Below are positions 19,831 through 31,097 of a DNA stretch of 64,000 bases, piece after piece (within the stretch, counting starts at the first letter, position 1; every line of letters starts with the position of its first letter). The stretch spans positions 744,001 to 808,000 of the forward strand of contig NZ_QPEQ01000001.1 of NCBI RefSeq assembly GCF_009455625.1. The letters run 5' to 3'. The notes below the pieces were generated by a model, which saw nothing but the letters and a program-made list of their open reading frames with translations, made no database searches and was not told the DNA's origin. The position numbers and the translations under genes are program-made. This DNA comes from Paraburkholderia bonniea (GTDB lineage Bacteria; Pseudomonadota; Gammaproteobacteria; Burkholderiales; Burkholderiaceae).

Positions 19831-20577
19831 TCAGCCCGCGTCGGGCCGGTTTGGGCAGCAGCGTGCCAGCAGTGCTTCGAGCGCCCGGTCTGGCATGCCG
19901 CTGGCGCGTAGCGCCTGGACGGTGCGGCTGATGTAATCGAAGGTCGTGCCGTAGCGGCCAGTGGCGCAATTCAGTACTTTTTGCACCACTTCATCGGAGA
20001 GCTTGCCGGTGTAGGTTGGGATGTCTCTGCGCATCACGAAGGTCAGCACGGTGACGCGGCGGCCATCTGCCAGCATGCACGGCAGCCACGCGGGACGGTA
20101 TGAGCCCATGGGCATTTCGCGGCGCCAGAGGGTGTCGAGATGGGTCGCCAGGCCTTCATCGGCGGCGAGCCGGTAGGCGATGCCGCTACAGGCACCGCCA
20201 CGGTCTAGCGCGAGCACCAGGCCGGGTTGCTCGGGCGTGCCGCGATTCACCCTGGACCATAAATACAGCCCGCGATGGTAGCCATGCACCCGGCCGCGTG
20301 TGGCTTCGACGGTGGGCAGCCCTGGGTTCCAGATCAGCGAGCCATAGCCGAAGAGCCAGACGTCCTGCGTGGGGTCGATATGGCGAAAGGTGCGGGCCAG
20401 CGAGGCGCGTAGTTCGTCATCGCTCAGCAACCGGGCTTCGCCGAGCATTGGCGGATAGGTCTGGCCGGGTGAGGCGGCTGTGAGCGTGCCGGTGCTGATG
20501 TGGCTGGCAGCGGTGTTGGTATCAACGTTGGTATCGACGCTGGCATCAGCATCAGGGCGGGGTGGGCTGGCTTTCAC
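19831..20577 (-). CDS. ChaC-like gamma-glutamylcyclotransferase
   Basis: A 248-residue protein with the family's signature substrate loop DVWLFGYGSLIWNPG and the following RGRVHGYHRGLYLWS block. It matches the ChaC branch, which cleaves glutathione to 5-oxoproline and Cys-Gly. The first 40 residues are Ala/Thr/Asp-rich and low in complexity, partly built from repeated ASVDTNVDTNT-type units; a start further in, such as the Met of PPMLGEARLL, is possible. The 235-bp spacer to corC contains a long pyrimidine run but no gene. Confidence 0.88.
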   Translation of the reverse strand: MKASPPRPDADASVDTNVDTNTAASHISTGTLTAASPGQTYPPMLGEARLLSDDELRASLARTFRHIDPTQDVWLFGYGSLIWNPGLPTVEATRGRVHGYHRGLYLWSRVNRGTPEQPGLVLALDRGGACSGIAYRLAADEGLATHLDTLWRREMPMGSYRPAWLPCMLADGRRVTVLTFVMRRDIPTYTGKLSDEVVQKVLNCATGRYGTTFDYISRTVQALRASGMPDRALEALLARCCPNRPDAG

Positions 20578-20793
20578 GGTAGGCGGCGCGAAGCGGGTGG
20601 GGTTGAGAGGGGGTGAAAGGTGCCGGAGCGCGTGTGGTTAGGGGCGGCTGGGTATTTCAGGTGCTGCATGTGTTGTATGTGCTGCTGCTGGCTCTGGTGC
20701 TGATGCTGCACAGGCAGCGGGTGGAGCGGGCGCACGTCATGCCGCGCTTCATGCGTCATACCTCAGACCCCATGCCGCACGTGACGAGGCGCA

Positions 20794-21264
20794 TCACGCA
20801 TAGGGGTCTGGAAAACCCAGCCCGGTCAGGATTTCGCTTTCGAGCGCTTCCATTTCTTCGGCGTCAGCATCGTTCTCGTGGTCGTAGCCTTGCGCGTGCA
20901 GCGCGCCGTGCACCAGCAGGTGAGCGTAATGCGCGTCGAGCGGCTTGCCTTGCTCCGCCGCCTCCCGTTCGACGACCGGGCAGCACAGAATCAGGTCGCC
21001 TGAGATAGGTGCGTCGTCGGCCTCATCGCCTTCGGCATAGGCGAACGTCAGCACGTTGGTGGCGTGGTTCTGGCCGCGCCAGGTGCGGTTTAGCGAGAGG
21101 CCTTCTTCTGCATCGACCAGCCGCACTGTCAGTTGGGCATCGACGAACAGCGCCGCCTTGATCCAGCGCGCCACGCTGGCGCGCGGCAGTGCCGCCTGGT
21201 GGGCGGGCCAGGCTTTCGCGGCTGGAAACTGGAGCGTTAGCGTGAGTTTGGGGGCGCGGCTCAT
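20794..21264 (-). CDS. ybeY: Endoribonuclease YbeY
   Basis: YbeY is a zinc-dependent RNase acting in 16S rRNA maturation and 70S quality control. The metal-binding motif [20 protein letters not shown] is intact. The ATG at 21264 gives 156 residues, matching the family; the frame runs to a GTG at 21327 that would add a 21-residue low-complexity lead. It lies just downstream of phoH, the usual pairing. Confidence 0.93.
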   Translation of the reverse strand: MSRAPKLTLTLQFPAAKAWPAHQAALPRASVARWIKAALFVDAQLTVRLVDAEEGLSLNRTWRGQNHATNVLTFAYAEGDEADDAPISGDLILCCPVVEREAAEQGKPLDAHYAHLLVHGALHAQGYDHENDADAEEMEALESEILTGLGFPDPYA

Positions 21265-21351
21265 AGCGGGTTGGGCGGGGGAGGAGGCAACAGGGGTAAT
21301 GGAGGCACGGGGTGTTCGGGCAGACACTCAGGCCGGTACTCAGGCCGGTAC

Positions 21352-22443
21352 TTAGCGAGCGTCTGCGACGGCGTCTTTCTGATCTTTTTGCGCGTGCGCG
21401 TCATACGCATCGACGATGCGGGCGACCAGCGGATGACGCACCACGTCGGCGCTAGTGAAGCGTGTCAGCGCGATCCCGCGCACGTCCGCCAGCACCTTTT
21501 GCGCTTCGATCAAGCCGCTCTTATGGCCACGCGGCAAATCGACCTGGGTCGTATCGCCCGTGACCACAGCTTTCGAGCCAAAGCCGATCCGCGTGAGAAA
21601 CATCTTCATCTGCTCGGGCGTGGTGTTTTGCGCTTCGTCGAGGATGATGAATGCATGGTTCAGCGTGCGGCCGCGCATATACGCCAGCGGGGCGATTTCG
21701 ATCATCTGGCGTTCGAACATCTTCGCGGTTTTGTCGAAACCGAGCAGGTCGTAGAGCGCGTCGTACAGCGGACGCAGATAAGGATCGACTTTTTGCGCCA
21801 GATCGCCAGGCAAGAAGCCCAGCCGCTCGCCCGCTTCTACTGCCGGGCGCGTGAGGACGATGCGCTTGACCTGATCGCGCTCCAGCGCATCCACCGCGCA
21901 GGCGACGGCGAGGTAGGTCTTGCCGGTGCCTGCCGGGCCGACGCCAAAGGTCACGTCGTGCGCAATGATCTGTTTCAGATATTCGCGCTGCGCGGGCGTG
22001 CGTCCGCGCAGGTCGGCGCGGCGGGTGTACAGCTTGGGGCCGAGCGTTTCGGCGTCGGCGCTGCCGTTGAGCGCGAGTTCGTCAAAGGGATGGTCTGGGT
22101 TGCCAGCGAGGTGGGCGTCAGCGGGATCCGATGCGTGGGCGGCGGCGCTGCGGCGGTTGGCCGGATGGCGCATTTCGACCAGCGCGAGCTGGATGTCGTC
22201 GACGGAAAGCGTGTCGCCCTCTGTGCGGTGATAAAAATTCTCGAGCGCGGCGAGGGCGATTTTTGCGCCCCGGCCGCGAATCGAAATGCGGTGGCCGCGA
22301 CGCGTCAGCGTGACGTCCAGCGCCTGTTCGATTTGCCGCAGGTTTTCGTCGAGCGGGCCGCACAGGTTGGCGAGCCGCGCGTTGTCGTCGTGCGGGGCGG
22401 TGAATTCGAGGTGAGGCTGGGTAGGCTTCAAGGCGGGGGACAT
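21352..22443 (-). CDS. phoH: PhoH-like ATPase
   Basis: A 363-residue PhoH-family P-loop ATPase. Walker A is [13 protein letters not shown], Walker B is [20 protein letters not shown] and the sensor region is [12 protein letters not shown]. An N-terminal KH-like region ([11 protein letters not shown]) fits the PhoL/YbeZ subgroup that partners YbeY in rRNA processing. It starts five bases after the miaB stop, so miaB-phoH-ybeY form one unit. Confidence 0.95.
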   Translation of the reverse strand: MSPALKPTQPHLEFTAPHDDNARLANLCGPLDENLRQIEQALDVTLTRRGHRISIRGRGAKIALAALENFYHRTEGDTLSVDDIQLALVEMRHPANRRSAAAHASDPADAHLAGNPDHPFDELALNGSADAETLGPKLYTRRADLRGRTPAQREYLKQIIAHDVTFGVGPAGTGKTYLAVACAVDALERDQVKRIVLTRPAVEAGERLGFLPGDLAQKVDPYLRPLYDALYDLLGFDKTAKMFERQMIEIAPLAYMRGRTLNHAFIILDEAQNTTPEQMKMFLTRIGFGSKAVVTGDTTQVDLPRGHKSGLIEAQKVLADVRGIALTRFTSADVVRHPLVARIVDAYDAHAQKDQKDAVADAR

Positions 22444-22448
22444 TCCTG

Positions 22449-23834
22449 TCAGTGAACGATAGCGGCCGCAGCCGGGGTTTCGCTGTGTGCTAGCACGAGC
22501 TCGCCGCGTAGCGAATGCGGGTACGCCAGGTTGATCTTGACGTCGACCATCTGGCCGGTAAGCCGTGCATGCGCGGCGAGAGGCGCGGGGAAATTCACCA
22601 CACGGTTGTTTTCGGTGCGCCCTGCCAGCTCGGATGGATCTTTGCGCGAAGGCCCTTCCACCAGGATGCGTTCGACCTTGCCCACCATCGACTGGCTGAT
22701 GCGCACGACGTTTTCTTCGATCGTGGCTTGCAGATGCTGCAGGCGCTTGAGCTTGACTTCGTATGGCGTGTCGTCGGGCAGGCTGGCGGCGGGAGTGCCG
22801 GGGCGCGGGCTGAAGATGAACGAGAAGCTGGTGTCGTAGCTCATCTCGTGAATCAGCGCCATGGTGCGCTCGAAGTCATCGGCGGTTTCACCCGGGAAGC
22901 CGACGATCATGTCGGTGGAGAGTGCCAGATCAGGCCGGATTGCTCGCAGGCGGCGAATTACGGATTTGTATTCGAGCACCGTGTAGCCGCGCTTCATCGC
23001 CATCAGGATGCGGTCCGAGCCGTGCTGCACGGGCAGATGCAAATGGCTCACCAGCTTGGGCACTCTGGCGTAGGTGTCGATCAGGCGCTGGGTGAATTCT
23101 TTCGGATGGGAGGTGACGTAGCGAATGCGCTCGATACCAGGAATCTCCGCCACGTATTCGATCAGGGTAGAGAAATCAGCGATCTCGCTGGAGCCGCTGG
23201 TGAGCGGGCCAAGATAGGCATTGACGTTTTGTCCGAGCAGCGTGACTTCGCGTACGCCCTGATCAGCGAGACCCGCGACTTCGGTTAGCACGTCGTCTAG
23301 TGGACGGGAGACTTCCTCGCCGCGCGTGTATGGCACCACGCAGTAGCTGCAGTACTTGCTGCAGCCTTCCATGATCGAGACGAAGGCGCTGGGGCCTTCG
23401 ACGCGGGCAGGCGGCAGGTGATCGAATTTTTCGATTTCAGGAAACGAGATATCGACTTGCGGGCGGCCGCTGGCGCGGCGCTGGTCGATCATTTGCGGCA
23501 GACGGTGCAGCGTTTGCGGACCAAACACCAGATCCACATAAGGTGCCCGGGCGACGATCGCCGCACCTTCCTGGCTGGCGACACAGCCACCGACGCCGAT
23601 CAGCAGATGCGGTTTGGCCACTTTGAGCTCGCGCACCCGGCCGAGATCGGAGAATACTTTTTCCTGGGCTTTTTCCCGCACTGAGCAGGTATTGAAGAGG
23701 ATGACATCCGCGTCTTCCGGCGTGTCGGTCTGGATCAGGCCTTCTGCTGCACCGAGTACGTCGACCATTTTGTCGGAGTCGTATTCGTTCATCTGGCAGC
23801 CGAAGGTTTTTACATAGACTTTTTTCTGGGTCAT
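22449..23834 (-). CDS. miaB: tRNA-2-methylthio-N6-dimethylallyladenosine synthase
   Basis: MiaB is a radical-SAM enzyme that methylthiolates i6A37 in tRNAs. The 461-residue protein has the N-terminal MTTase domain with three cluster cysteines ([35 protein letters not shown]). The radical-SAM motif is [15 protein letters not shown], and a C-terminal TRAM domain ([20 protein letters not shown]) follows. It is the first gene of miaB-phoH-ybeY. The promoter should lie in the gene-free stretch from 23835. Confidence 0.96.
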   Translation of the reverse strand: MTQKKVYVKTFGCQMNEYDSDKMVDVLGAAEGLIQTDTPEDADVILFNTCSVREKAQEKVFSDLGRVRELKVAKPHLLIGVGGCVASQEGAAIVARAPYVDLVFGPQTLHRLPQMIDQRRASGRPQVDISFPEIEKFDHLPPARVEGPSAFVSIMEGCSKYCSYCVVPYTRGEEVSRPLDDVLTEVAGLADQGVREVTLLGQNVNAYLGPLTSGSSEIADFSTLIEYVAEIPGIERIRYVTSHPKEFTQRLIDTYARVPKLVSHLHLPVQHGSDRILMAMKRGYTVLEYKSVIRRLRAIRPDLALSTDMIVGFPGETADDFERTMALIHEMSYDTSFSFIFSPRPGTPAASLPDDTPYEVKLKRLQHLQATIEENVVRISQSMVGKVERILVEGPSRKDPSELAGRTENNRVVNFPAPLAAHARLTGQMVDVKINLAYPHSLRGELVLAHSETPAAAAIVH

Positions 23835-24507
23835 AGGGGTCGCCGTTCGCAGTGGTTGACCTGGGGGCGTGGTTCAACGGGTGAAGGAAGCACGGGCCGG
23901 AGGGCCCGGATTGCGGGATTGCTGTTGTGCCTGATGGCAGGGTTTTTAGTGCGTGTTTCGGGGCGTTGCCAGGGTGTTGCCGGATGCTGCATGAGCCCGC
24001 TGCGGGCTTTGTGCTTTTGGCTTTGCCGGCGTGGTGCCGTTGCTGTTGCCATTGCCATGGCCGCTGCAGTTGCCACGGTAGCCTGGCGCTGTTGCCAAAT
24101 CCGCTGTTGCTAACGTGGTTGCCAAATCAAATCCTATAGCCCGCGCTGCCGTAGCTCGCGGCATCGCCTGGTGCGTTGCGGGCCATCGCCGCGCCGCCCG
24201 CCGCCGCTTGCACATAACCGCGCATTATAGCCCTTCGACAAGGCCGTGGCGTGGGCTGACAACTGGCTGAAGGCGGGCTGAAGGCGGCCTGAAGCTGCGG
24301 TTTGATACGGTGTTTGCGGCACTGCTAGCGTCTTTTACACACAGATGGAATAACGATGTGCCGGTGAGTTAGCCGGGGGCGGCTTTGGGTGATGCGGTTT
24401 TTTCTTGCCTGCCGGTTTGGTCTTGTATGCCGCGTGTGATGCAGCGCAGCGCGATCAGGCTGGCCAGGGTAAGCTGCCGCAGCCGGTGTTGCCGGTAATC
24501 AGTACGT
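23835..24507. other. Gene-free spacer between miaB and the ribB riboswitch
   Basis: About 670 bp between divergent transcription units. I see no coding frame with family similarity, tRNA or terminator. It holds many scattered GTTGCC words and should contain the promoters of miaB and of the ribB leader. Confidence 0.6.
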
Positions 24508-24693
24508 CTTCAGGGCGGGGTGAAATTCCCCACCGGCGGTAGGCAAAATAGCGCGTTGCGCTGCTTTGCGAGCCCGCGAGCGCCTGCAGCCAAACCGCCG
24601 CCAGTCAACTGACGGCAGCCTGGCAGCCGGTTAGCAGATCTGGTTCGATGCCAGAGCCGACGGTCATAGTCCGGATGAAAGAAGATGTGCAGA
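24508..24693 (+). promoter_or_regulatory. FMN riboswitch (RFN element)
   Basis: The conserved RFN core is readable in order: AGGGCGGGGTGAAATTCCCC, ACCGGCGGTA, a variable helix, AGCCCGCGAGCG, then CAGATCTGGTTCGATGCCAG, AGCCGACGGTCATAGTCCGG and ATGAAAGAAGATG. FMN binding here normally represses downstream riboflavin genes. The expression platform probably includes the hairpin ATGCCGCGCG/CGCGTGGCAT near 24713-24738. It has no U-run, which suggests control of translation initiation rather than classic termination. Confidence 0.95.
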
Positions 24694-24818
24694 GGCCGAA
24701 CCCGCTTTCAGCCATGCCGCGCGGCAACGCGTGGCATGAGTGCGCCATTGGACGCGCTGGCTGGAGCAGGTGAGGCCTGTCTGCAATGCCCTGAAACGTT
24801 TTTCGCCACACTTTTGCG

Positions 24819-25616
24819 ATGAGCGTTTCATTTATGTCGATTCAAACGATTCAACCTTCTGCAGTTTCTCTGGCTATGCCGTCTGGCGCTGTTGCCGCTG
24901 ACGCGTTTGCTGATCTCCCCTTGCTGGCGACTGAACCTGTTCCACCGCGCATTGCAGCGGCGCTTGAGGCGTTGCGCGCAGGCCGTGCGGTGGTGTTGCA
25001 AGACGATCACGACCGCGAAAACGAAGCGGATCTGATCGTGGCCGCCGAGCATTTGAGCGTGGCGACGATGGCGCTGCTGATTCGTGAATGCAGCGGCATC
25101 GTGTGCCTGTGCCTGCCGGAGCAGCAGATCCGCGCGCTGGAGTTGCCACCGATGGTCGCGCACAACGAAAGCCGTCATGGCACCGCGTTCACGGTGTCGA
25201 TTGAAGCGCGCGACGGGGTGACGACGGGCGTATCGGCCGCCGACCGGGTGACGACGATCCGCGCGGCGATTGCCACTGATGCACGCCCGGCCGATATCGT
25301 GCGGCCAGGCCACGTGTTTCCGCTGCGTGCGGTGCCTGGCGGCGTGCTGGCGCGGCGCGGCCACACCGAAGGCACGGTGGATCTGGCGATTCTGGCTGGG
25401 CTTAAGCCAGCGGGCGTGCTGTGCGAATTGATGAATGCCGATGGCACGATGACGCGTGGTGCACAGGTTGAGCAGTTTGCGCAGCAGCACCAACTGCCGA
25501 TGCTGACGATCGCTGAACTAGTGGCGTTTCGTCAGGCTTTGGCGGCAGCCCGGGCGCGCCAGGCGGAGGTGCTGGCGGAGACGGTTGGGGTGGCTGAGGA
25601 GGTTGAGGGGGTTTAA
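24819..25616 (+). CDS. ribB: 3,4-dihydroxy-2-butanone-4-phosphate synthase
   Basis: RibB converts ribulose 5-phosphate to the four-carbon precursor of riboflavin. Key motifs are present: [16 protein letters not shown] (metal and substrate loop), the [10 protein letters not shown] strand, [19 protein letters not shown], and [12 protein letters not shown] with the catalytic His and Glu. The 265-residue product has an N-terminal tail of about 45 residues before the domain; a second ATG at 24834 is also possible. The C-terminal tail is Val/Glu-rich low complexity. A FMN riboswitch directly upstream confirms the pathway. Confidence 0.95.
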   Translation: MSVSFMSIQTIQPSAVSLAMPSGAVAADAFADLPLLATEPVPPRIAAALEALRAGRAVVLQDDHDRENEADLIVAAEHLSVATMALLIRECSGIVCLCLPEQQIRALELPPMVAHNESRHGTAFTVSIEARDGVTTGVSAADRVTTIRAAIATDARPADIVRPGHVFPLRAVPGGVLARRGHTEGTVDLAILAGLKPAGVLCELMNADGTMTRGAQVEQFAQQHQLPMLTIAELVAFRQALAAARARQAEVLAETVGVAEEVEGV

Positions 25617-25678
25617 ACGGAAGCGGTGGCGGTGTGGGGGCTTGGGCCGGAGGTGTTTTGCCAGATTCTGGCAATGGC

Positions 25679-26365
25679 TTAGGACTGCACGCCGCCGAAT
25701 TCCCCGCGCATGCCAGCCGCGACTAGCGCAGGCAGCGTGTCCATCCGGTCGATGATGCGGGTGATGCCCAGCTTGCGTAAAACCTCCGTATAGCCCTCAG
25801 GAATATGGCTTGCGCCGACAAAAGCGATGGTTTGCATCCCCGCTGCCCGCGCCGCACTCAGGCCGGACAGGCTGTCCTCCACCACCAGGCACCGCGCCGC
25901 TGCAACGCCCAGTTGCTGAGCGGCGAACAGATAGACATCTGGATGAGGCTTGGGCCGTGCCACCTGTGCGGCGCTGAAAATCCGTCCAGCAAAAATCTCG
26001 CTGAGCCCGGCGCGCTGCACGGAGGTCAGTACTCGCGCCATCTCGCTGTTCGACACTACGGCGGCGGGCAGCGGGATTTGCAACAAGGCCTCACGCACAC
26101 CATGAATCGGACTGAGCGAGGTGGCTAGCGCCTCGGCGACACGGCGCTCGATGGTGTCGAGAAAATCAGCGGGCAAGGTGAGATTGAAACTGGCTTCGAG
26201 CTTTTTGAGGAAGCTTGAGGTTTGCTGACCGAACGCGGTTTTAACTGCTGGCGCGAAATCGTGGCCCGGAAAAAGCGTGGAAAGCGTGTCGAGCAGCACG
26301 TGGTCCGCGATGATTTCGCTATCGACCAGCACGCCGTCGCAGTCGCAAATGAGGTGATCGAGCAT
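25679..26365 (-). CDS. HAD-superfamily hydrolase, beta-phosphoglucomutase-like subfamily
   Basis: A 228-residue HAD phosphatase with motif I CDCDGVLVDSE (nucleophile and acid Asp), motif II VVSNSEM, motif III Lys in ARPKPHPDVY and motif IV VVEDSLSGLSAARAAGM. The helical cap after motif I fits the beta-phosphoglucomutase/GS1-like group; the substrate cannot be told. I start it at the ATG at 26365 because upstream codons back to 26440 are low-complexity. It lies 3' of glpK on the same strand, beyond the two repeat tracts, so a link to glycerol phosphate metabolism is possible but unproven. Confidence 0.85.
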   Translation of the reverse strand: MLDHLICDCDGVLVDSEIIADHVLLDTLSTLFPGHDFAPAVKTAFGQQTSSFLKKLEASFNLTLPADFLDTIERRVAEALATSLSPIHGVREALLQIPLPAAVVSNSEMARVLTSVQRAGLSEIFAGRIFSAAQVARPKPHPDVYLFAAQQLGVAAARCLVVEDSLSGLSAARAAGMQTIAFVGASHIPEGYTEVLRKLGITRIIDRMDTLPALVAAGMRGEFGGVQS

Positions 26366-26523
26366 AGGCGGTAAAGGGTATCTGGTATCTGGGCTTGGAG
26401 GCGTGGTGTGCGGCGTTGCTGCGCGTGGACGGATGGACATGATACGGGCGTTGTTCTGGTTACTGTTTTTGCTTTGGTGTGGCTGTTTGGGTGGCGGGCT
26501 GGGGAGATTGGGTTAGTAAGCCC

Positions 26524-26577
26524 GGTAGATGCGGTAGATGCGGTAGATACGGTAGATACGGTAGATACGGTAGATAC
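26524..26577. repeat. 9-bp tandem repeat, six units
   Basis: Two copies of GGTAGATGC are followed by four of GGTAGATAC, with no interruptions. The array stops three bases before a second, unrelated 9-bp array. Confidence 0.95.
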
Positions 26578-26580
26578 GGC

Positions 26581-26724
26581 AAACCCAGCAGACCCAGCAG
26601 ACCCAGCAGACCCAGCAGACCCAGCAGACCCAGCAAACCCAGCAAACCCAGCAAACCCAGCAAACCCAGCAAACCCAGCAAACCCAGCAAACCCAGCAAA
26701 CCCAGCAAACCCAGCAAACCCAGC
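26581..26724. repeat. 9-bp tandem repeat, sixteen units
   Basis: The array is one AAACCCAGC, five AGACCCAGC, then ten AAACCCAGC, 144 bp in all. Variant units are grouped rather than mixed, as expected of recent slippage. It ends about 30 bp from the glpK stop codon. The unit is a multiple of three, so all frames remain open and produce misleading long reading frames. Confidence 0.95.
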
Positions 26725-26756
26725 CCGCGCTGACACAAACAGGCGCGCCGCGCTGC

Positions 26757-28256
<1,500 letters not shown>

Positions 28257-28401
28257 GAGGGTGGCTTCCGTGTGCGAGTGGCGGCGGGTGTGGCGTGAAG
28301 TGTGACGCAATGGCTTGGGATTTTACGGAGTGGCGGATCCGTGGATCGACGTTGATGGTGTGCTGGTTAGTCTTAAATCCGGTAGTTGGCAGGTTGATGA
28401 A

Positions 28402-28449
28402 CTGGCCGATGTGTTGACCGACGCGTTGACCGATGAGCTGGCCGGTTGA
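28402..28449. repeat. 12-bp tandem repeats between glpD and glpK
   Basis: Four consecutive 12-bp units: CTGGCCGATGTG, TTGACCGACGCG, TTGACCGATGAG and CTGGCCGGTTGA. They resemble the units near 18260-18314. The rest of the 264-bp spacer shows no gene or terminator. Confidence 0.7.
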
Positions 28450-28520
28450 AATACGAAGACGAACAGGCACGCCTGGAACCCGTGCGCGGGTTGTTGTTGC
28501 TGCCATGTAACTGGCGCTGG

Positions 28521-30077
28521 CTAACGCATTGGGTCACGTTGTTGCTCGCTCGCAAACCACGCATCCAGTTTTTGCGTGAGCTTTTCCAGCGACTTCAGCC
28601 CATCCAGTGCTTCAGCCGCTAGCGGTAAGCCGAGCTTCGAGCGCCGCCATAGCACGTCTTGCGCACAGCGAGCCCATTCGGTATCGCGCAAATAGCGTAG
28701 CTCTGCCTCATAAAGCCCCGGTGCAAAACCCCGCCCGAGCCCAGCCAGTGAATCTGCTCCAGCAAGAATCCGTGCCGCTCTTGTGCCATAAGCGTGCGCA
28801 TAGCGGCGCGCGAGATCAGCAGGCAGCCACGGGAACTGCTGCTGAAACTGCGCGGCGAAACCTTCGAAGTCTGCCTGCGCGATATCGCCCCCGGGTAGGG
28901 GCGCATTGGCGGTCCAGGCTGGCGCGGGGCGTTTGAGCACATGGCAGAGCTGATCAAGCGCTTCTTCCGCGAGCTTGCGGTAGGTCGTGATTTTTCCACC
29001 GAACACCGAGAGCAACGGGGCCAGCGGGGCGGCTCCGGGTGGCGCATCGAGTTCGAGTGAATAGTCGCGGGTCAGGGCGGATGGGTTGGCGGCGCTTTCT
29101 GCTGCGAGCAGCGGGCGTACGCCTGCATAGCTCCAGCGCACGTCGGCCGGGGTCACCGGATGTTTGAAATAGCGGCTGACGGCTGCGCACAGGTAACGGG
29201 TTTCGTCATCCGTGATGCTCACCTGGCCCGGGTCACCCTGATAGTCGAGATCGGTGGTGCCGATCAGGGTGTAGTGGCGCTGGTATGGAATGGCGAACAC
29301 GATTCGTTTGTCCGGGTTCTGCAAGATGTAGGCATGGTCGTGCTCGAACAGCCGTCGCGTGACGATATGGCTGCCCTTCACCAGCCGCACGCCGTGATGC
29401 GCAGTGCGTCCCAGCGTGGCTTGCAATGTGCTGACCCACGGGCCTGCTGCATTGACCAGGGCAGTGGCATGGACCTCGAACGAGGTGCCGTCGGCCCGTT
29501 GCAACTGCGCCTGCCAGACACCTTTAGTGCGTGTGGCATTGATCAGTTGCGTGCGGGTGAGCACCATCGCACCACGCTCATGCGCATCAAGCGCATTGAG
29601 CACAACGAGGCGCGCATCGTCGACCCAACCATCGGTATAGACAAACCCGCGCCGAATCGATTCCTCAAGTGGCACGCCAGCCGGATGAAGCCGCAAATCA
29701 ATCCCGTGCGACCCCGGTAGCCGTTCGCGGTGGGCCAGATGGTCATACAGAAACAGCCCCGCGCGAATCAGCCAGGCTGGGCGCAGCCCGGGCATATGCG
29801 GCATCACGAAATGCAGCGGCCGGATGATGTGCGGTGCGGCGCGCAGCAAGATTTCGCGCTCCTTCAGCGCTTTGCGCACCAGGTTGAATTCGCCGTATTC
29901 CAGATAGCGCAAGCCGCCGTGAATCAGCTTGGTGCTGGCCGATGAGGTGTGGGAGGCCAGATCATGCTGCTCGCACAGCAGCACCGATAGCCCGCGCCCT
30001 GCAGCATCACGGGCAATGCCTGCACCGTTGATGCCGCCGCCCACCACGAGCAGATCGTACCTGGCGTGTGATTCCAC
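28521..30077 (-). CDS. glpD: Aerobic glycerol-3-phosphate dehydrogenase
   Basis: GlpD is a membrane-associated FAD enzyme that oxidises glycerol 3-phosphate to dihydroxyacetone phosphate and passes electrons to quinone. The 518-residue protein has the N-terminal dinucleotide motif LLVVGGGINGAGIARDAAGR and the family signature STKLIHGGLRYLEYGEFNLV. VFGGKITTYRKLAEEAL lies in the C-terminal FAD region. The start ATG is preceded by AAGGATCTC. It precedes glpK on the same strand and diverges from a small lipoprotein gene. Confidence 0.95.
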   Translation of the reverse strand: MESHARYDLLVVGGGINGAGIARDAAGRGLSVLLCEQHDLASHTSSASTKLIHGGLRYLEYGEFNLVRKALKEREILLRAAPHIIRPLHFVMPHMPGLRPAWLIRAGLFLYDHLAHRERLPGSHGIDLRLHPAGVPLEESIRRGFVYTDGWVDDARLVVLNALDAHERGAMVLTRTQLINATRTKGVWQAQLQRADGTSFEVHATALVNAAGPWVSTLQATLGRTAHHGVRLVKGSHIVTRRLFEHDHAYILQNPDKRIVFAIPYQRHYTLIGTTDLDYQGDPGQVSITDDETRYLCAAVSRYFKHPVTPADVRWSYAGVRPLLAAESAANPSALTRDYSLELDAPPGAAPLAPLLSVFGGKITTYRKLAEEALDQLCHVLKRPAPAWTANAPLPGGDIAQADFEGFAAQFQQQFPWLPADLARRYAHAYGTRAARILAGADSLAGLGRGFAPGLYEAELRYLRDTEWARCAQDVLWRRSKLGLPLAAEALDGLKSLEKLTQKLDAWFASEQQRDPMR

Positions 30078-30255
30078 TGAGAGATCCTTGTTAAGCCGAA
30101 TGCATGCCGCAGCGAGCCGGAAAATTTGTGATCCCGAACTTTAGTAATCGGACCCGGAAAAGTAAAGTTGGCCGATTGGCCTAGACCGTTTGGCTAATGG
30201 CGTAATCCGGAGCAACGGACGATACTGGGCGTCGTTCGTCATTTCGAGGTGTGTG

Positions 30256-30633
30256 ATGCGGGGATTGTGGATAGCTGGAGCAACAGTTTTGCTGGCGGGT
30301 TGTGTTGGCACGCCAAGCCTGAACGGGACCATCGGCGCGCCCGCGTTCGCCGAGCTGCAGCAAAGCTGCGGGGCGGTGCCCACGGTTGATTACGGCGCGA
30401 GTGCGCAGTCGGTGTACAGCACGTTGTTCGATGCGAACGTCGCGCGGCGGCGTGGCCGGATTTCGCAGGAAGAGTACTGCACGTTCCAGACGTCACTGGC
30501 GCAGCACTACGCGGCGGCTGCGGCTAGTGGCACGCTTCAGGCGCAGAACGACTGGGCGGCATATTTTTTGACACAGCGGGTGCAGGCGTTGAGCTGGCGC
30601 GCAGCAGTTGATCCCACGTTGCGTGGCGGCTAA
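30256..30633 (+). CDS. Small lipoprotein of unknown function
   Basis: A 125-residue predicted lipoprotein. From the ATG at 30256, with GAGGTG upstream, the signal peptide WIAGATVLLAGC carries a lipobox with the acylated Cys. The mature part is Ala/Gln-rich and probably helical, with no domain I recognise (SVYSTLFDANVARRRGRISQ is its most distinctive stretch). Ser/Val after the Cys suggests outer-membrane sorting. It is divergent from glpD across a 178-bp spacer that should contain both promoters. Confidence 0.75.
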   Translation: MRGLWIAGATVLLAGCVGTPSLNGTIGAPAFAELQQSCGAVPTVDYGASAQSVYSTLFDANVARRRGRISQEEYCTFQTSLAQHYAAAAASGTLQAQNDWAAYFLTQRVQALSWRAAVDPTLRGG

Positions 30634-30899
30634 TGGGCGTTGGCAGTGGAATGCAGGCAGGAGGGGGAAGGAGCGGCCAGCGTTAGTCACTGCAGCCACT
30701 GCCGGGGGCCGCACCGCGCGGCAGTACTGCGCGGGTGCGGCAGGGCAGGTGCTCTCAGGTTCCTGTTTCAGGCGAGTTCATGCGGCAAGTGCATACGAGC
30801 GTTTAACCTTCAAATCCGTTTCAGCAGCGGTCGATGCGGTGTGGCGGTAATGCCGTGCGACGGTGATGAGGCCCGGCAGTTAGTTCAGGAAAAACCAGT

Positions 30900-31097
30900 T
30901 CAGGAAAATCGCTTGATGGCACGCAGCGCGGAATTGCCGATTTCGGTCACGCTCCATTGCTGCCGTCCCGAAGCGAGGTTTTCAAGCCGCACGAGTTGCC
31001 GTTCAAGGAGTGCATCTAGTTCAGTTCGTTCCATATCAACTTGGCTCGGAGCATCTTTCACAAGCAACAACGTGGCGAATTCATGCGGACTTAGCAT
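30900..31097 (-). CDS. Conserved-looking 65-residue protein, unknown function
   Basis: The ATG at 31097 sits seven bases after a strong GGAGAAA ribosome-binding site and yields MLSPHEFATLLLVKDAPSQV through to LRAIKRFS. The composition suggests a small helix-turn-helix-like fold with three helices and a turn (ELDALLERQLVRLENLA), but I cannot assign a family. The frame extends upstream to 31310 without plausible coding character. It stands alone, with about 270 bp of gene-free sequence on its 3' side. Confidence 0.6.
   Translation of the reverse strand: MLSPHEFATLLLVKDAPSQVDMERTELDALLERQLVRLENLASGRQQWSVTEIGNSALRAIKRFS

Noticed and set aside
26581..26724. CRISPR-like array
   Set aside because: Units are 9 bp and directly contiguous, with no spacers and no cas genes nearby.
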